DNA of 8,731 nucleotides from Anaerolineae bacterium (GTDB lineage: Bacteria > Chloroflexota > Anaerolineae > UBA1429): contig JAFGLK010000306.1 in the NCBI GenBank assembly GCA_016928125.1, positions 1-8,731 of the forward strand, written 5' to 3'. Positions 1 through 5,206 of this stretch are shown here, in pieces. The notes under the pieces were generated by a model, which did no database searches, was not told the origin of the DNA, and saw only the letters and a list, made by a program, of their open reading frames with translations. Position numbers and translations under genes: made by a program. Numbering within the stretch: the stretch's first letter is position 1; the number at the start of each line of letters is the position of its first letter.

Positions 1-45
1 TAGACCTAGAATATCTGTGTTGCACATTATGTTAAAAAAAGAGGC

Positions 46-67
46 GTGTTTATCATATCAGATACAC
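46..67. promoter_or_regulatory. imperfect palindrome at the leftward start point, putative operator
   Basis: A 22-bp imperfect inverted repeat (GTGTTTATCAT / ATCAGATACAC, 8 of 11 positions matching) spans the predicted start site of the leftward promoter. It contains ATCATATCA (52-60), whose exact reverse complement occurs at 166-174 over the -10 of the rightward promoter. A repressor bound here could block leftward transcription. The binding protein is inferred to be the adjacent XRE regulator; nothing in the sequence proves it. Confidence 0.45.
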
Positions 68-69
68 CC

Positions 70-98
70 ATTATAAGCCCAGACTCTTGGAATGTCAA
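70..98 (-). promoter_or_regulatory. perfect-consensus sigma-70 promoter firing leftward
   Basis: On the minus strand a TTGACA -35 (98 to 93) is followed by a 17-bp spacer and a TATAAT -10 (75 to 70), so every consensus base is present. Transcription would start near 63 and run off the left edge. The transcript would contain an ATG at 27-25 that stays open to position 1, but it has no Shine-Dalgarno site, so I do not call a gene there. The promoter is divergent from the one driving the XRE regulator. Confidence 0.75.
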
Positions 99-131
99 CC
101 CCTTTTTCCGCGTTTATCAGAGAAATATCAG

Positions 132-192
132 ATTTGGGATAATGAATTGACATTTGGGATATTTGTGATATGATTGGGATAATGAGCATTAC
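132..192. repeat. three TTGGGATA repeats at 20-bp spacing, putative operators
   Basis: The octamer TTGGGATA occurs at 134-141, 154-161 and 174-181, exactly 20 bp apart, close to two helical turns. The first and third copies continue as AATGA. A degenerate copy (ATTTGTGATA) sits at 161-170. The copies lie upstream of the -35, between -35 and -10, and just after the -10 of the rightward promoter, so a bound protein would cover the whole promoter on one face. This resembles the multiple operators of Cro/CI-like switches. Confidence 0.55.
147..174 (+). promoter_or_regulatory. promoter of the XRE regulator gene
   Basis: TTGACA (147-152), a 16-bp spacer and TATGAT (169-174) form a strong sigma-70-type promoter with a start point near 181. 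The -10 lies inside TGATATGAT, and the TTGGGATA repeats interleave with both boxes, so the promoter is very probably autoregulated. A second possible -10, GATAAT, is at 178-183. Confidence 0.65.
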
Positions 193-294
193 AGATGTTA
201 TGTGAACGTGGCAGAGGAGGAGGGGTCGTCCCAGGAGGGGACGCCTTGGTTCGCTGGCGTTTCCGTCGTGTCTGGGTTGAGCAAAGGGGGACAG

Positions 295-723
295 ATGGCC
301 GACGTACGGGAGGAATTTCGACAATGGCTTGATCGCGAGATGCGTCGTAACCGCTATGGCGCGCGGACTCTGGCGGAGGAGTTTCCCCATCGCACCGAGG
401 TATCCCACGCCACCGTGGCGCGTTGGCGCCGTGGGGAGATTGAGCCGTCACCACACCACGTGCGCGCGCTCGCCAAGATCTTCAACGTCAAACCCCGCAT
501 GCTGTTCGAGATGCTGGGCTGGCTCGAACCGGAGGACGGCGACGGGCTATCCGCACGCGAGCGACAGATCATCGCGGCGATTGCTCAGCTGAGCGACGGG
601 CAGGTGACACTCGTCAATCAGTTGATTGATGGCCTAGTATCTCAGTCAAGCACCGTAGTAGCTCGTCCTGATCCTGAGCTGACAACGCCCGGACGCGGCG
701 ACACAGACTCCAGCGACGCTTGA
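295..723 (+). CDS. XRE/Cro-CI-family helix-turn-helix transcriptional regulator
   Basis: This is a 142-residue DNA-binding protein. Residues about 22-70 form a lambda-repressor-like HTH: TLAEEF, a turn, SHATVARWRRGE as the recognition region, then EPSPHHVRALAKIFNV. The C-terminal part (about 85-142) has one helical stretch and then an acidic, Ser/Thr/Pro-rich tail, with no visible catalytic or ligand domain. I chose the ATG at 295 because AAAGGGGG lies 4 nt upstream. An in-frame GTG at 202 would add 31 residues but has no Shine-Dalgarno site. The gene lies under a promoter full of repeats and near a recombinase, so it is probably the element's master regulator; the targets are inferred. Its last 110 bp overlap the opposing small gene. 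Confidence 0.85.
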   Translation: MADVREEFRQWLDREMRRNRYGARTLAEEFPHRTEVSHATVARWRRGEIEPSPHHVRALAKIFNVKPRMLFEMLGWLEPEDGDGLSARERQIIAAIAQLSDGQVTLVNQLIDGLVSQSSTVVARPDPELTTPGRGDTDSSDA

Positions 724-937
724 GCTGCGCCCACAGGCAGCGCTCTGTGGACGCGTCCCCAGATTGCATATGTCTGTGTAGCAGCCGGAACGCAGGGTTT
801 CGGACTGCGGCGGAGACCTCCGTGCTCTCACTCGCCTCCTGGGGGAGCAGTGACTCGATCAGCTGCCGCAGCTCCTCTGGGAGCGAGTGCTCGGCCATGT
901 ACTGGCGTGCCTCAGACACACGGTCTATGGAAGCCAT
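614..937 (-). CDS. hypothetical small protein downstream of the integrase
   Basis: This encodes 107 residues that I do not recognise. The start is well supported: AGGAG lies 5 nt before the ATG and 21 bp after the integrase stop, so the two genes are probably cotranscribed. The N-terminal half is acidic and predicted helical (SLPEELRQLIESLLPQ). The middle is basic (WAQLKRRWSLCRR) with two cysteines overall. The C-terminus is helical (SAQDQDELLRCLTEIL). There is no signal peptide, membrane segment or known motif. Its last 110 bp overlap the convergent regulator gene, so the two transcripts would be mutually antisense. Position next to an integrase would suit a recombination directionality factor, but the sequence shows no winged-helix or MerR-like signature, so that is only a guess. 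Confidence 0.6.
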   Translation of the reverse strand: MASIDRVSEARQYMAEHSLPEELRQLIESLLPQEASESTEVSAAVRNPAFRLLHRHMQSGDASTERCLWAQLKRRWSLCRRVRALSAQDQDELLRCLTEILGHQSTD

Positions 938-958
938 CGTTTCTCCTGGTATCGTGAT

Positions 959-1921
959 TCACAGATGCCAACGGTCCGCCGGGCTGGCCTTGCGGTGAGC
1001 TTCAGCTACGTCGGCATCCGCCAGGGCGACATAGTGCTTGACCATGTCCAGCGTCGAGTGCCCTAGCAGTCTCTGCAGGGTAAAGACGTCGCCGCCGTTC
1101 CGAAGATACTGGATGGCGAACGTATGCCGAAAGCGGTGCGGATACACGCCCAGGACACCGCTCCGCTCCCCAAGGCGCATCATGATGTGGCGGATGCTAT
1201 TGCGATCCATTGGGCGATCACGTGCCTCGAACAGGGGATCGTCGGGATGAAGGTCGTCGCGCTTGGCCAGATAGTGCCACAGCGCTCTGCGCGCCGCCTT
1301 GCCCAGATACACATGGCGGCTCTTCGTCTTCTGTCCTGATCCGAAGGCCCTCACGTAGACCTCGCCCGTCTCCATAACCACGTCCTGAACCCTCAATCTG
1401 GCGCACTCGCTGACGCGTAACCCTGTATCAAGCAGCAGCAACAAGATCGCTCGATCTCTATGGGCTGTGGCGCGGCGCATTCGAAAAGATGATCGACCAT
1501 GCGTCACAGCCTCGCTGGTGTATTCCGCTGCGGCGAGGAGCCTGGCCACTTCCTCCGGTGAGAATGGTGTGATCTCTGGTCGAACCCACTTGGGTTGGCG
1601 CAGCAGCAGGTCTGGCCTCTCTATGCCCAATTCCTCAGATGCCCAGCGGAAGAAAGAGCGTATGCTGCACCAGGCATTGCTGAGCGACGAAGGGGATAGG
1701 GGAGATGTGTCGCCATTCCGCCGCTTCGGGATGTATCCTTCTCGCAGCCACGCCATGAAACCCTGTAGGTCTTGCGGCGTTACGGCGTCGACCTCAATGT
1801 CGCCCAAGAACTCGATCAGCTGCCGCCCCAGATGGTTCCGAAAGATGTTGAGCGTGTTCTCGCTGTACCCGTCGGCCGATCGGGCGATCAGGAACCCTTT
1901 GATTGCCTGTGAGAGTCGCAT
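959..1921 (-). CDS. tyrosine recombinase / phage-type integrase (XerC/D-like)
   Basis: This encodes a 320-residue site-specific recombinase. Residues about 1-95 form the SAM-like core-binding domain (LSQAIKGFLIAR, then RSFFRWASEELG). Residues about 120-320 form the catalytic domain. All expected active-site residues are visible: Arg169 in TGLRVSE, Lys198 in the GSGQKTKSR hairpin, His262 and Arg265 in PHRFRHTFA, His288 in LLGHS, and nucleophile Tyr297 in KHYV, nine residues later as in XerD. It should therefore be active. The ATG at 1921 has GGAGGGGG just upstream; a TTG at 1972 would add 17 residues but is less likely. The gene begins 117 bp past the tRNA-Pro 3' end, typical of elements inserted in tRNA genes. 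A chromosomal Xer role is less likely given this context. No clear promoter is visible in its leader. Confidence 0.92.
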   Translation of the reverse strand: MRLSQAIKGFLIARSADGYSENTLNIFRNHLGRQLIEFLGDIEVDAVTPQDLQGFMAWLREGYIPKRRNGDTSPLSPSSLSNAWCSIRSFFRWASEELGIERPDLLLRQPKWVRPEITPFSPEEVARLLAAAEYTSEAVTHGRSSFRMRRATAHRDRAILLLLLDTGLRVSECARLRVQDVVMETGEVYVRAFGSGQKTKSRHVYLGKAARRALWHYLAKRDDLHPDDPLFEARDRPMDRNSIRHIMMRLGERSGVLGVYPHRFRHTFAIQYLRNGGDVFTLQRLLGHSTLDMVKHYVALADADVAEAHRKASPADRWHL

Positions 1922-1932
1922 CTTGCCCCCTC

Positions 1933-1968
1933 CGAACCGTGGTACCTCTGGTTCGAGGGGATTTCCCC
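1933..1968. repeat. short inverted repeats in the integrase leader
   Basis: Two small inverted repeats lie just upstream of the integrase start. CGAACC (1933-1938) pairs with GGTTCG (1950-1955), and GGGGA (1957-1961) pairs with TCCCC (1964-1968). In the integrase mRNA the first hairpin would end right against the Shine-Dalgarno site, so it could affect translation. They could equally be recombinase arm or core sites. Neither role is proven. Confidence 0.35.
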
Positions 1969-1978
1969 ACAAACAGAA

Positions 1979-2035
1979 ACCGGAGGTCTCACGGCCACCT
2001 TCAATGGGTAACCTTGCGACCTCCGGTCCACCTTC
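1979..2035. repeat. 10-bp inverted repeat and 8-bp direct repeat between integrase and tRNA-Pro
   Basis: ACCGGAGGTC (1979-1988) has an exact reverse complement at 2018-2027, separated by 29 bp. CCACCTTC occurs twice in direct orientation (1995-2002 and 2028-2035). The motif ACCTCCG (2019-2025) and the motif CTCACGG (1988-1994) also recur inside the tRNA T-arm/anticodon region (2057-2063, 2066-2072). This could be part of the attachment site with recombinase binding sites. On the minus strand the hairpin is followed by TTCTGTTTG, so it could instead be a weak tRNA terminator with an unusually long loop. Confidence 0.45.
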
Positions 2036-2036
2036 T

Positions 2037-2111
<75 letters not shown>

Positions 2112-2122
2112 ATCACGCCGCC

Positions 2123-2151
2123 AGTATACTCTCAAAGGCGTACCCTGCCAA
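2123..2151 (-). promoter_or_regulatory. tRNA-Pro promoter
   Basis: On the minus strand TTGGCA (2151 to 2146), a 17-bp spacer and TATACT (2128 to 2123) form a good sigma-70-type promoter. It starts near 2116, only about 5 nt before the tRNA. It lies in the 60-bp gap after the CcdA stop. No terminator separates it from the CcdA operon, so read-through into the tRNA is possible. Confidence 0.7.
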
Positions 2152-2171
2152 ATGCGCGCAAAAGCGGGCGC

Positions 2172-2885
2172 TTACCGCCCTGCAGCACCCTGCGCGTTCA
2201 GCCAAAAGATGAATGTCTGGAAGAGGCCCGTGATCAGCAGAAAGCCCATGACCACCAGGAGCACGCCGCCCACGATGGAGGCCACCCGCATGACCCGTCC
2301 GCTGCGACGCAAAATGGGGCCCACTGCGTCGATGAGGCTGGCGACCACGACGAAAGGCACCCCCAAGCCCAGGGCATAGGCTGTCAGGAGCACCGCTCCC
2401 GCACCTGCGGTCTGGCTATCAGCCGCCAGCAATAGAATGGCGGTGAGCACAGGGCCGATGCACGGCGTCCAGCCGGCGGCAAACACCACACCCACCAGAA
2501 AGGACGACCAGTAGTTTTTGCGCCCCGTCCGCACGTCGAGGCGTTTCTCCATATTCAGAAACGGAATGGAGATCAAGCCCATCAAGTGCAGTCCAAAGAC
2601 GATCAGTATGAGACCGCCGACCTTGACCACATGCGGGATGATCGGGTCGATCGCTGCGCCCAACAGCCCAGCCGCCGCGCCCAAGAGCACAAAGACCAAG
2701 CCAAAGCCCAACACGAAAAAGAGGGCGTGCGCGACCGTTCGGAAGCGCGTTCCGGCTTGGTTCGCGGTCACCTGGCCAGACATGTAGCCCAGATAGACTG
2801 GCACAAGAGGCAGCACGCAAGGGGAGAAAAACGAGATCAGTCCCGCGAGCAACGCTGCGGCCAGTCCAACATTCTGACTATCCAT
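2172..2885 (-). CDS. ccdA: CcdA/DsbD-type transmembrane thiol-disulfide transporter
   Basis: This encodes a 237-residue polytopic membrane protein with about six membrane segments. CcdA proteins take electrons from cytoplasmic thioredoxin through two membrane-embedded cysteines and pass them to extracytoplasmic thioredoxin-like proteins. Both cysteines are present: Cys23 in FFSPCVLPLVPVYLGY and Cys142 in GWTPCIGPVL. The conserved YALGLGVPF follows at about 170-178. The ATG at 2885 overlaps the upstream stop by 8 bp, indicating translational coupling. A farther ATG at 2924 would bury 47 bp in the previous gene and has no Shine-Dalgarno site. The obvious partner is the TlpA-like lipoprotein in the same operon. 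The symbol follows the family; the final acceptor (cytochrome c, copper-site thiols) is not shown by the sequence. Confidence 0.93.
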   Translation of the reverse strand: MDSQNVGLAAALLAGLISFFSPCVLPLVPVYLGYMSGQVTANQAGTRFRTVAHALFFVLGFGLVFVLLGAAAGLLGAAIDPIIPHVVKVGGLILIVFGLHLMGLISIPFLNMEKRLDVRTGRKNYWSSFLVGVVFAAGWTPCIGPVLTAILLLAADSQTAGAGAVLLTAYALGLGVPFVVVASLIDAVGPILRRSGRVMRVASIVGGVLLVVMGFLLITGLFQTFIFWLNAQGAAGR

Positions 2886-3546
2886 TTGGCGCCATCCTCT
2901 CAAGCGCGCGCACCGCTTCCTCATGTACCTCGCGCATGCCTGTCTCCAGATAGGGGAAAGGCAGCCAGACGCAGGCTAGCCCAAATAGCCCGCCCGTGAT
3001 GGTGCGGCTGATCCAGGAGCTTTCCCAGAAGCCAAGCAACTGCCCGACGCCGTCGATGCCCAGGGGCAGAATCAGCGCCAGGAATGCCTTGAACGGCAAA
3101 GCTTTGAGGCGTCGCCGGAGCAGGCCAAACAGCAACCCTGCCAGAAGCATGCTGCCATAGATCGAAACACAACGCTGGCAAATGCCCACTTTGAAGCCGA
3201 TTTCGGGCGAGCCAATATAACGCGGCGGGACCGCTGTTCCCAACAGAAGGCTCAGCTCGGCGTAGGAGTAGATAGGGCGCGCACCGAATAGAAAATAAGA
3301 GCGCTCGGGCAGCTGGTGGCAGAGAGGGCGAAAGATCAGATAGATCGCCTTGGCCCCGCCCTCATGATCGGTGTGCATCAACCATGGGGCCAGTAAGGGC
3401 AATCCCAGATAAAGCACCAGGGCCACATTGGCCAGTAACAGCCAGTGCGCACTGAACCAACGCATAAAGCGCGTCAAAAAGAAGGTGATGCGATTTGTCC
3501 AGATATCTCTGCGCCGTTCTGCTTCCAAGGCCCGCATGCCATTCAC
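2878..3546 (-). CDS. DUF2085 family membrane protein
   Basis: This encodes a 222-residue membrane protein with about four to five hydrophobic segments. It matches the DUF2085 pattern closely: CHQLPERSYFLFG at 76-88, the CQRC pair (Cys123, Cys126) leading into SIYGS, DGVGQLLG at 165-172, and R-TITGGLFG at 181-189. The Cys/His residues near the membrane suggest a redox or metal-binding role, but the family has no established function that I know of. Here it lies between a TlpA-like thioredoxin and CcdA, overlapping the latter by 8 bp and following the former by 28 bp. That suggests a link to thiol or metal chemistry. The start is uncertain: ATG codons at 3546 and 3537 both lack a strong Shine-Dalgarno site. 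Confidence 0.9.
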   Translation of the reverse strand: MNGMRALEAERRRDIWTNRITFFLTRFMRWFSAHWLLLANVALVLYLGLPLLAPWLMHTDHEGGAKAIYLIFRPLCHQLPERSYFLFGARPIYSYAELSLLLGTAVPPRYIGSPEIGFKVGICQRCVSIYGSMLLAGLLFGLLRRRLKALPFKAFLALILPLGIDGVGQLLGFWESSWISRTITGGLFGLACVWLPFPYLETGMREVHEEAVRALERMAPNG

Positions 3547-3574
3547 TCGATAGGCCGAATCGTCTGCCGTCCAC

Positions 3575-4195
3575 CTACTTGATCAGATCATCAACATACT
3601 GCCTGAGAAGAGCGTCCGTCAGCGTACCGGTGTGCACCGCTTGGATGATGCCTTGCTCATCTAGGAAGATGCTCGTTGGGATTCCGCGCACGAAATATGA
3701 GGACGCTACCTTGCCATTCCGGTCTAGCAGCACCCGAAAGGCCATCTCGTATTCCTCGACGAAACGCTTCACGCGTTCCGGATCCTCGCGCAGATTCACC
3801 GCCAAGATCTCAAAATCCTGACCTCGGAGCTCGCCATAGAGCTGAACCATGTGGGGGATCTCGAACTGACACGGTCCACACCAGGTGGCCCAAAAGTTGA
3901 GCATCACCTTCTTGCCGTGCAGATCGCTCAACGATACCGGCTGGCCTGTCAGGTCCTCGAGAGAGAAATCGGCCGCTTGTGCCCCGACGCGCGGCGGCTG
4001 AGGGCGCAAGGCAGAGCTGCTAGGCGCCACCACGGGAGCCGAGCTGGGCGGCTCGGGTCCCAACCCCGGCCCGCTGGTTGGGGCGGCCGCAGCCGGATCA
4101 GGCGCAGACTGCGCTGGTGCGCACGCGGTGGCCGCAAGCACCACGGTAAGCAGCCAAAGCGCCACGCGGGCTACCTGACGATACCTCTTCGTCAC
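3575..4195 (-). CDS. TlpA/ResA-type thioredoxin-fold lipoprotein
   Basis: This encodes a 206-residue extracytoplasmic thiol-disulfide oxidoreductase. The GTG start at 4195 is preceded by GAGGAG about 8 nt away. It gives a proper lipoprotein signal: basic start, hydrophobic ALWLLTVVLAATAC, lipidated Cys25. A Pro/Ala/Ser-rich linker covers about 26-70. The thioredoxin domain (about 72-206) has the active site WCGPC (Cys106, Cys109) and the cis-Pro loop GIPTS (Pro173), both as in TlpA/ResA. It would be kept reduced by the CcdA encoded two genes downstream. A TTG-initiated frame extends to 4324 but would destroy the signal peptide. Likely jobs are reducing apocytochrome c thiols or copper-site cysteines of oxidase; the sequence cannot choose between them. 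Confidence 0.92.
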   Translation of the reverse strand: MTKRYRQVARVALWLLTVVLAATACAPAQSAPDPAAAAPTSGPGLGPEPPSSAPVVAPSSSALRPQPPRVGAQAADFSLEDLTGQPVSLSDLHGKKVMLNFWATWCGPCQFEIPHMVQLYGELRGQDFEILAVNLREDPERVKRFVEEYEMAFRVLLDRNGKVASSYFVRGIPTSIFLDEQGIIQAVHTGTLTDALLRQYVDDLIK

Positions 4196-4327
4196 CGTTC
4201 CATCTCCTCGACACGGCAGCCCGGTCAGCCCATCAGACGAGCAAGCGAACGCCATTCTAGCATCATCCCCGCAGCCCCAAGAGCCGCCCCCGCGTTGCTT
4301 TCGCAAAGCGTCCTCGCGTCCCAAGAT

Positions 4328-4534
4328 CTAGCTGCCGACGGGATAGCCGATCTCCTCTAGCAGAGCCTTGGCTCGGACGAGCGCCTCGCCATCCACATAG
4401 CGCAACTCGATGGTCTTGTTGGCCACATCGACCTCTACCTGCTCAATCCCTTCCAGCGCGCCAAGCTCGCGCTTGATCGTCATGGCACAGTGTGCGCACG
4501 AAATGTCGTTGGCACGCAAGGTGATCGTATCCAT
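4328..4534 (-). CDS. heavy-metal-associated (HMA) domain protein, copper-chaperone-like
   Basis: This encodes a 68-residue single HMA domain of the CopZ/Atx1 type. The metal-binding loop is ISCAHCAMTI, with Cys13 and Cys16 as the CxxC pair. The rest follows the ferredoxin-like pattern: KRELGALEGIEQVEVD, then IELRY, then a final helix and EIGYPV. Such proteins bind Cu(I) in the cytoplasm and deliver it to P-type ATPases or a repressor. GGGGA lies about 6 nt before the ATG. It is the first gene of the minus-strand operon; a 132-bp gap separates it from the thioredoxin lipoprotein. No copper ATPase is in the window. Metal identity is inferred from the family. Confidence 0.93.
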   Translation of the reverse strand: MDTITLRANDISCAHCAMTIKRELGALEGIEQVEVDVANKTIELRYVDGEALVRAKALLEEIGYPVGS

Positions 4535-4582
4535 GGTTGTCCCCCACTCTTACATTTCGAGACTGCATCCACAGAGGCTATA

Positions 4583-4607
4583 CCCATACCCCTCTATGGT
4601 ATATGGG
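4583..4607. promoter_or_regulatory. imperfect palindrome at the HMA-operon start, putative operator
   Basis: Ten-base arms CCCATACCCC and GGTATATGGG (8 of 10 matching) flank a 5-bp centre. The site lies at and just past the start point of the minus-strand promoter, a repressor position. The C/G-run plus ATA layout is loosely like CsoR-type copper operators, but no such repressor gene is in the window. One arm shares GGGTATG with the MarR-site arm, so the divergent MarR protein is an alternative binder. Confidence 0.45.
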
Positions 4608-4608
4608 A

Positions 4609-4637
4609 ATGATAGCAGAAACGTTAGCGGATGTCAA
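4609..4637 (-). promoter_or_regulatory. promoter of the HMA-TlpA-DUF2085-CcdA operon
   Basis: On the minus strand TTGACA (4637 to 4632), a 17-bp spacer and TATCAT (4614 to 4609) give a strong sigma-70-type promoter starting near 4602. The leader to the first ATG is about 68 nt. The palindrome at 4583-4607 lies directly downstream of the -10. It is divergent from the MarR promoter, with -35 boxes about 17 bp apart. Confidence 0.72.
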
Positions 4638-4654
4638 CGTGGTATCTTCCCCGT

Positions 4655-4682
4655 TTGACACCCCGCGATTCTCGGATAAAAT
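4655..4682 (+). promoter_or_regulatory. promoter of the marR-ABC exporter operon
   Basis: TTGACA (4655-4660), a 16-bp spacer and TAAAAT (4677-4682) form a strong promoter starting near 4689, inside the palindrome at 4685-4711. Repression by occlusion is therefore expected. Confidence 0.75.
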
Positions 4683-4684
4683 GT

Positions 4685-4711
4685 TTAGGGTATGAATCAT
4701 TCATATCCTAA
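4685..4711. promoter_or_regulatory. 27-bp palindromic operator, probably for MarR autoregulation
   Basis: TTAGGGTATGAA (4685-4696) and TTCATATCCTAA (4700-4711) are reverse complements at 11 of 12 positions, around a TCA centre. The site begins 2 bp after the -10 box and covers the start point. Size and placement fit a MarR dimer site, and the first gene downstream encodes a MarR protein. Confidence 0.75.
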
Positions 4712-4744
4712 GGATTTGTGTGGGAAGGACATGAGGAGGCGGAC

Positions 4745-5206
4745 ATGAGATCTGCGAGCGAACTTGCGGAATCCATTGTGGGCCGCTTTCTGGCGCTGGT
4801 GCGCTATCGGCACTCCGTCGGGCACTGGCTGCAACAAGAGTACCACATATCAGGCAAGCAGGCCGCTGTGTTGCGCTTCCTGGTGCGTAACGGCCCCCAG
4901 AGTGTGAGCGCCATCAGCCGACATCTCTACACCAGCGATGGCGCAACCTCGCCTTTGCTCGAACGGATGGAGCAGGCCGGCTATGTGACCCGCACCCGCT
5001 GCGCTGAAGACAATCGCAAGGTCCTGGTGGAGCCAACTCCCCTGGGTCGCGAGCTGACCGAACGCATCCCTTTGGGCGTGACCTCGCGGATGCGGACCTA
5101 TCTGCCGAACCTACCGATCGAGCAGCTGGAGAGCATCGATCGCGCACTTTCGACCTTGCTTGATCTCGCTCAAATCGAAGAACCGCAAGAGGTGAACGCC
5201 GTATGA
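4745..5206 (+). CDS. MarR-family winged-helix transcriptional regulator
   Basis: This encodes a 153-residue repressor-type protein. N- and C-terminal helices (about 1-30 and 110-147) should form the dimer interface. The winged helix spans about 36-103: ISGKQAAVLRFL, SVSAISRHL, recognition helix GATSPLLERMEQAGYV, and the wing with D-N-R followed by LVEPTPLGREL. The ATG at 4745 has AGGAGG 5 nt upstream; a GTG at 4718 is less likely. The stop overlaps the start of the first exporter gene as ATGA, so the genes are translationally coupled. A palindrome just after its promoter's -10 is the likely target. MarR proteins usually release DNA on binding a phenolic or drug-like ligand or on oxidation. 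A single Cys86 lies in the wing; the inducer cannot be read from sequence. Confidence 0.94.
   Translation: MRSASELAESIVGRFLALVRYRHSVGHWLQQEYHISGKQAAVLRFLVRNGPQSVSAISRHLYTSDGATSPLLERMEQAGYVTRTRCAEDNRKVLVEPTPLGRELTERIPLGVTSRMRTYLPNLPIEQLESIDRALSTLLDLAQIEEPQEVNAV

Noticed and set aside
1..27. Start of a minus-strand gene at the ATG 27-25
   Set aside because: Only nine codons are visible and no ribosome binding site precedes it, so a coding call is not supportable.
202..294. GTG start giving a 31-residue N-terminal extension of the XRE regulator
   Set aside because: There is no Shine-Dalgarno site before 202, whereas the ATG at 295 has one. The extension has no HTH-related sequence. Kept as an alternative only.
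731..750. CCACAG-8-CTGTGG hairpin just after the regulator stop, possible terminator
   Set aside because: No T-run follows on the plus strand and it falls within the opposing coding frame. The stem alone does not support a terminator.
720..998. 92-codon plus-strand frame after the XRE regulator
   Set aside because: It lies opposite the small minus-strand gene, which has a strong Shine-Dalgarno site; this frame has none and is Ser/Arg/Cys-rich in a shadow-like way.
3851..4360. 169-codon plus-strand frame opposite the TlpA-like lipoprotein
   Set aside because: It is Arg-rich with no domain, and antisense to a gene with a signal peptide, lipobox and WCGPC motif.
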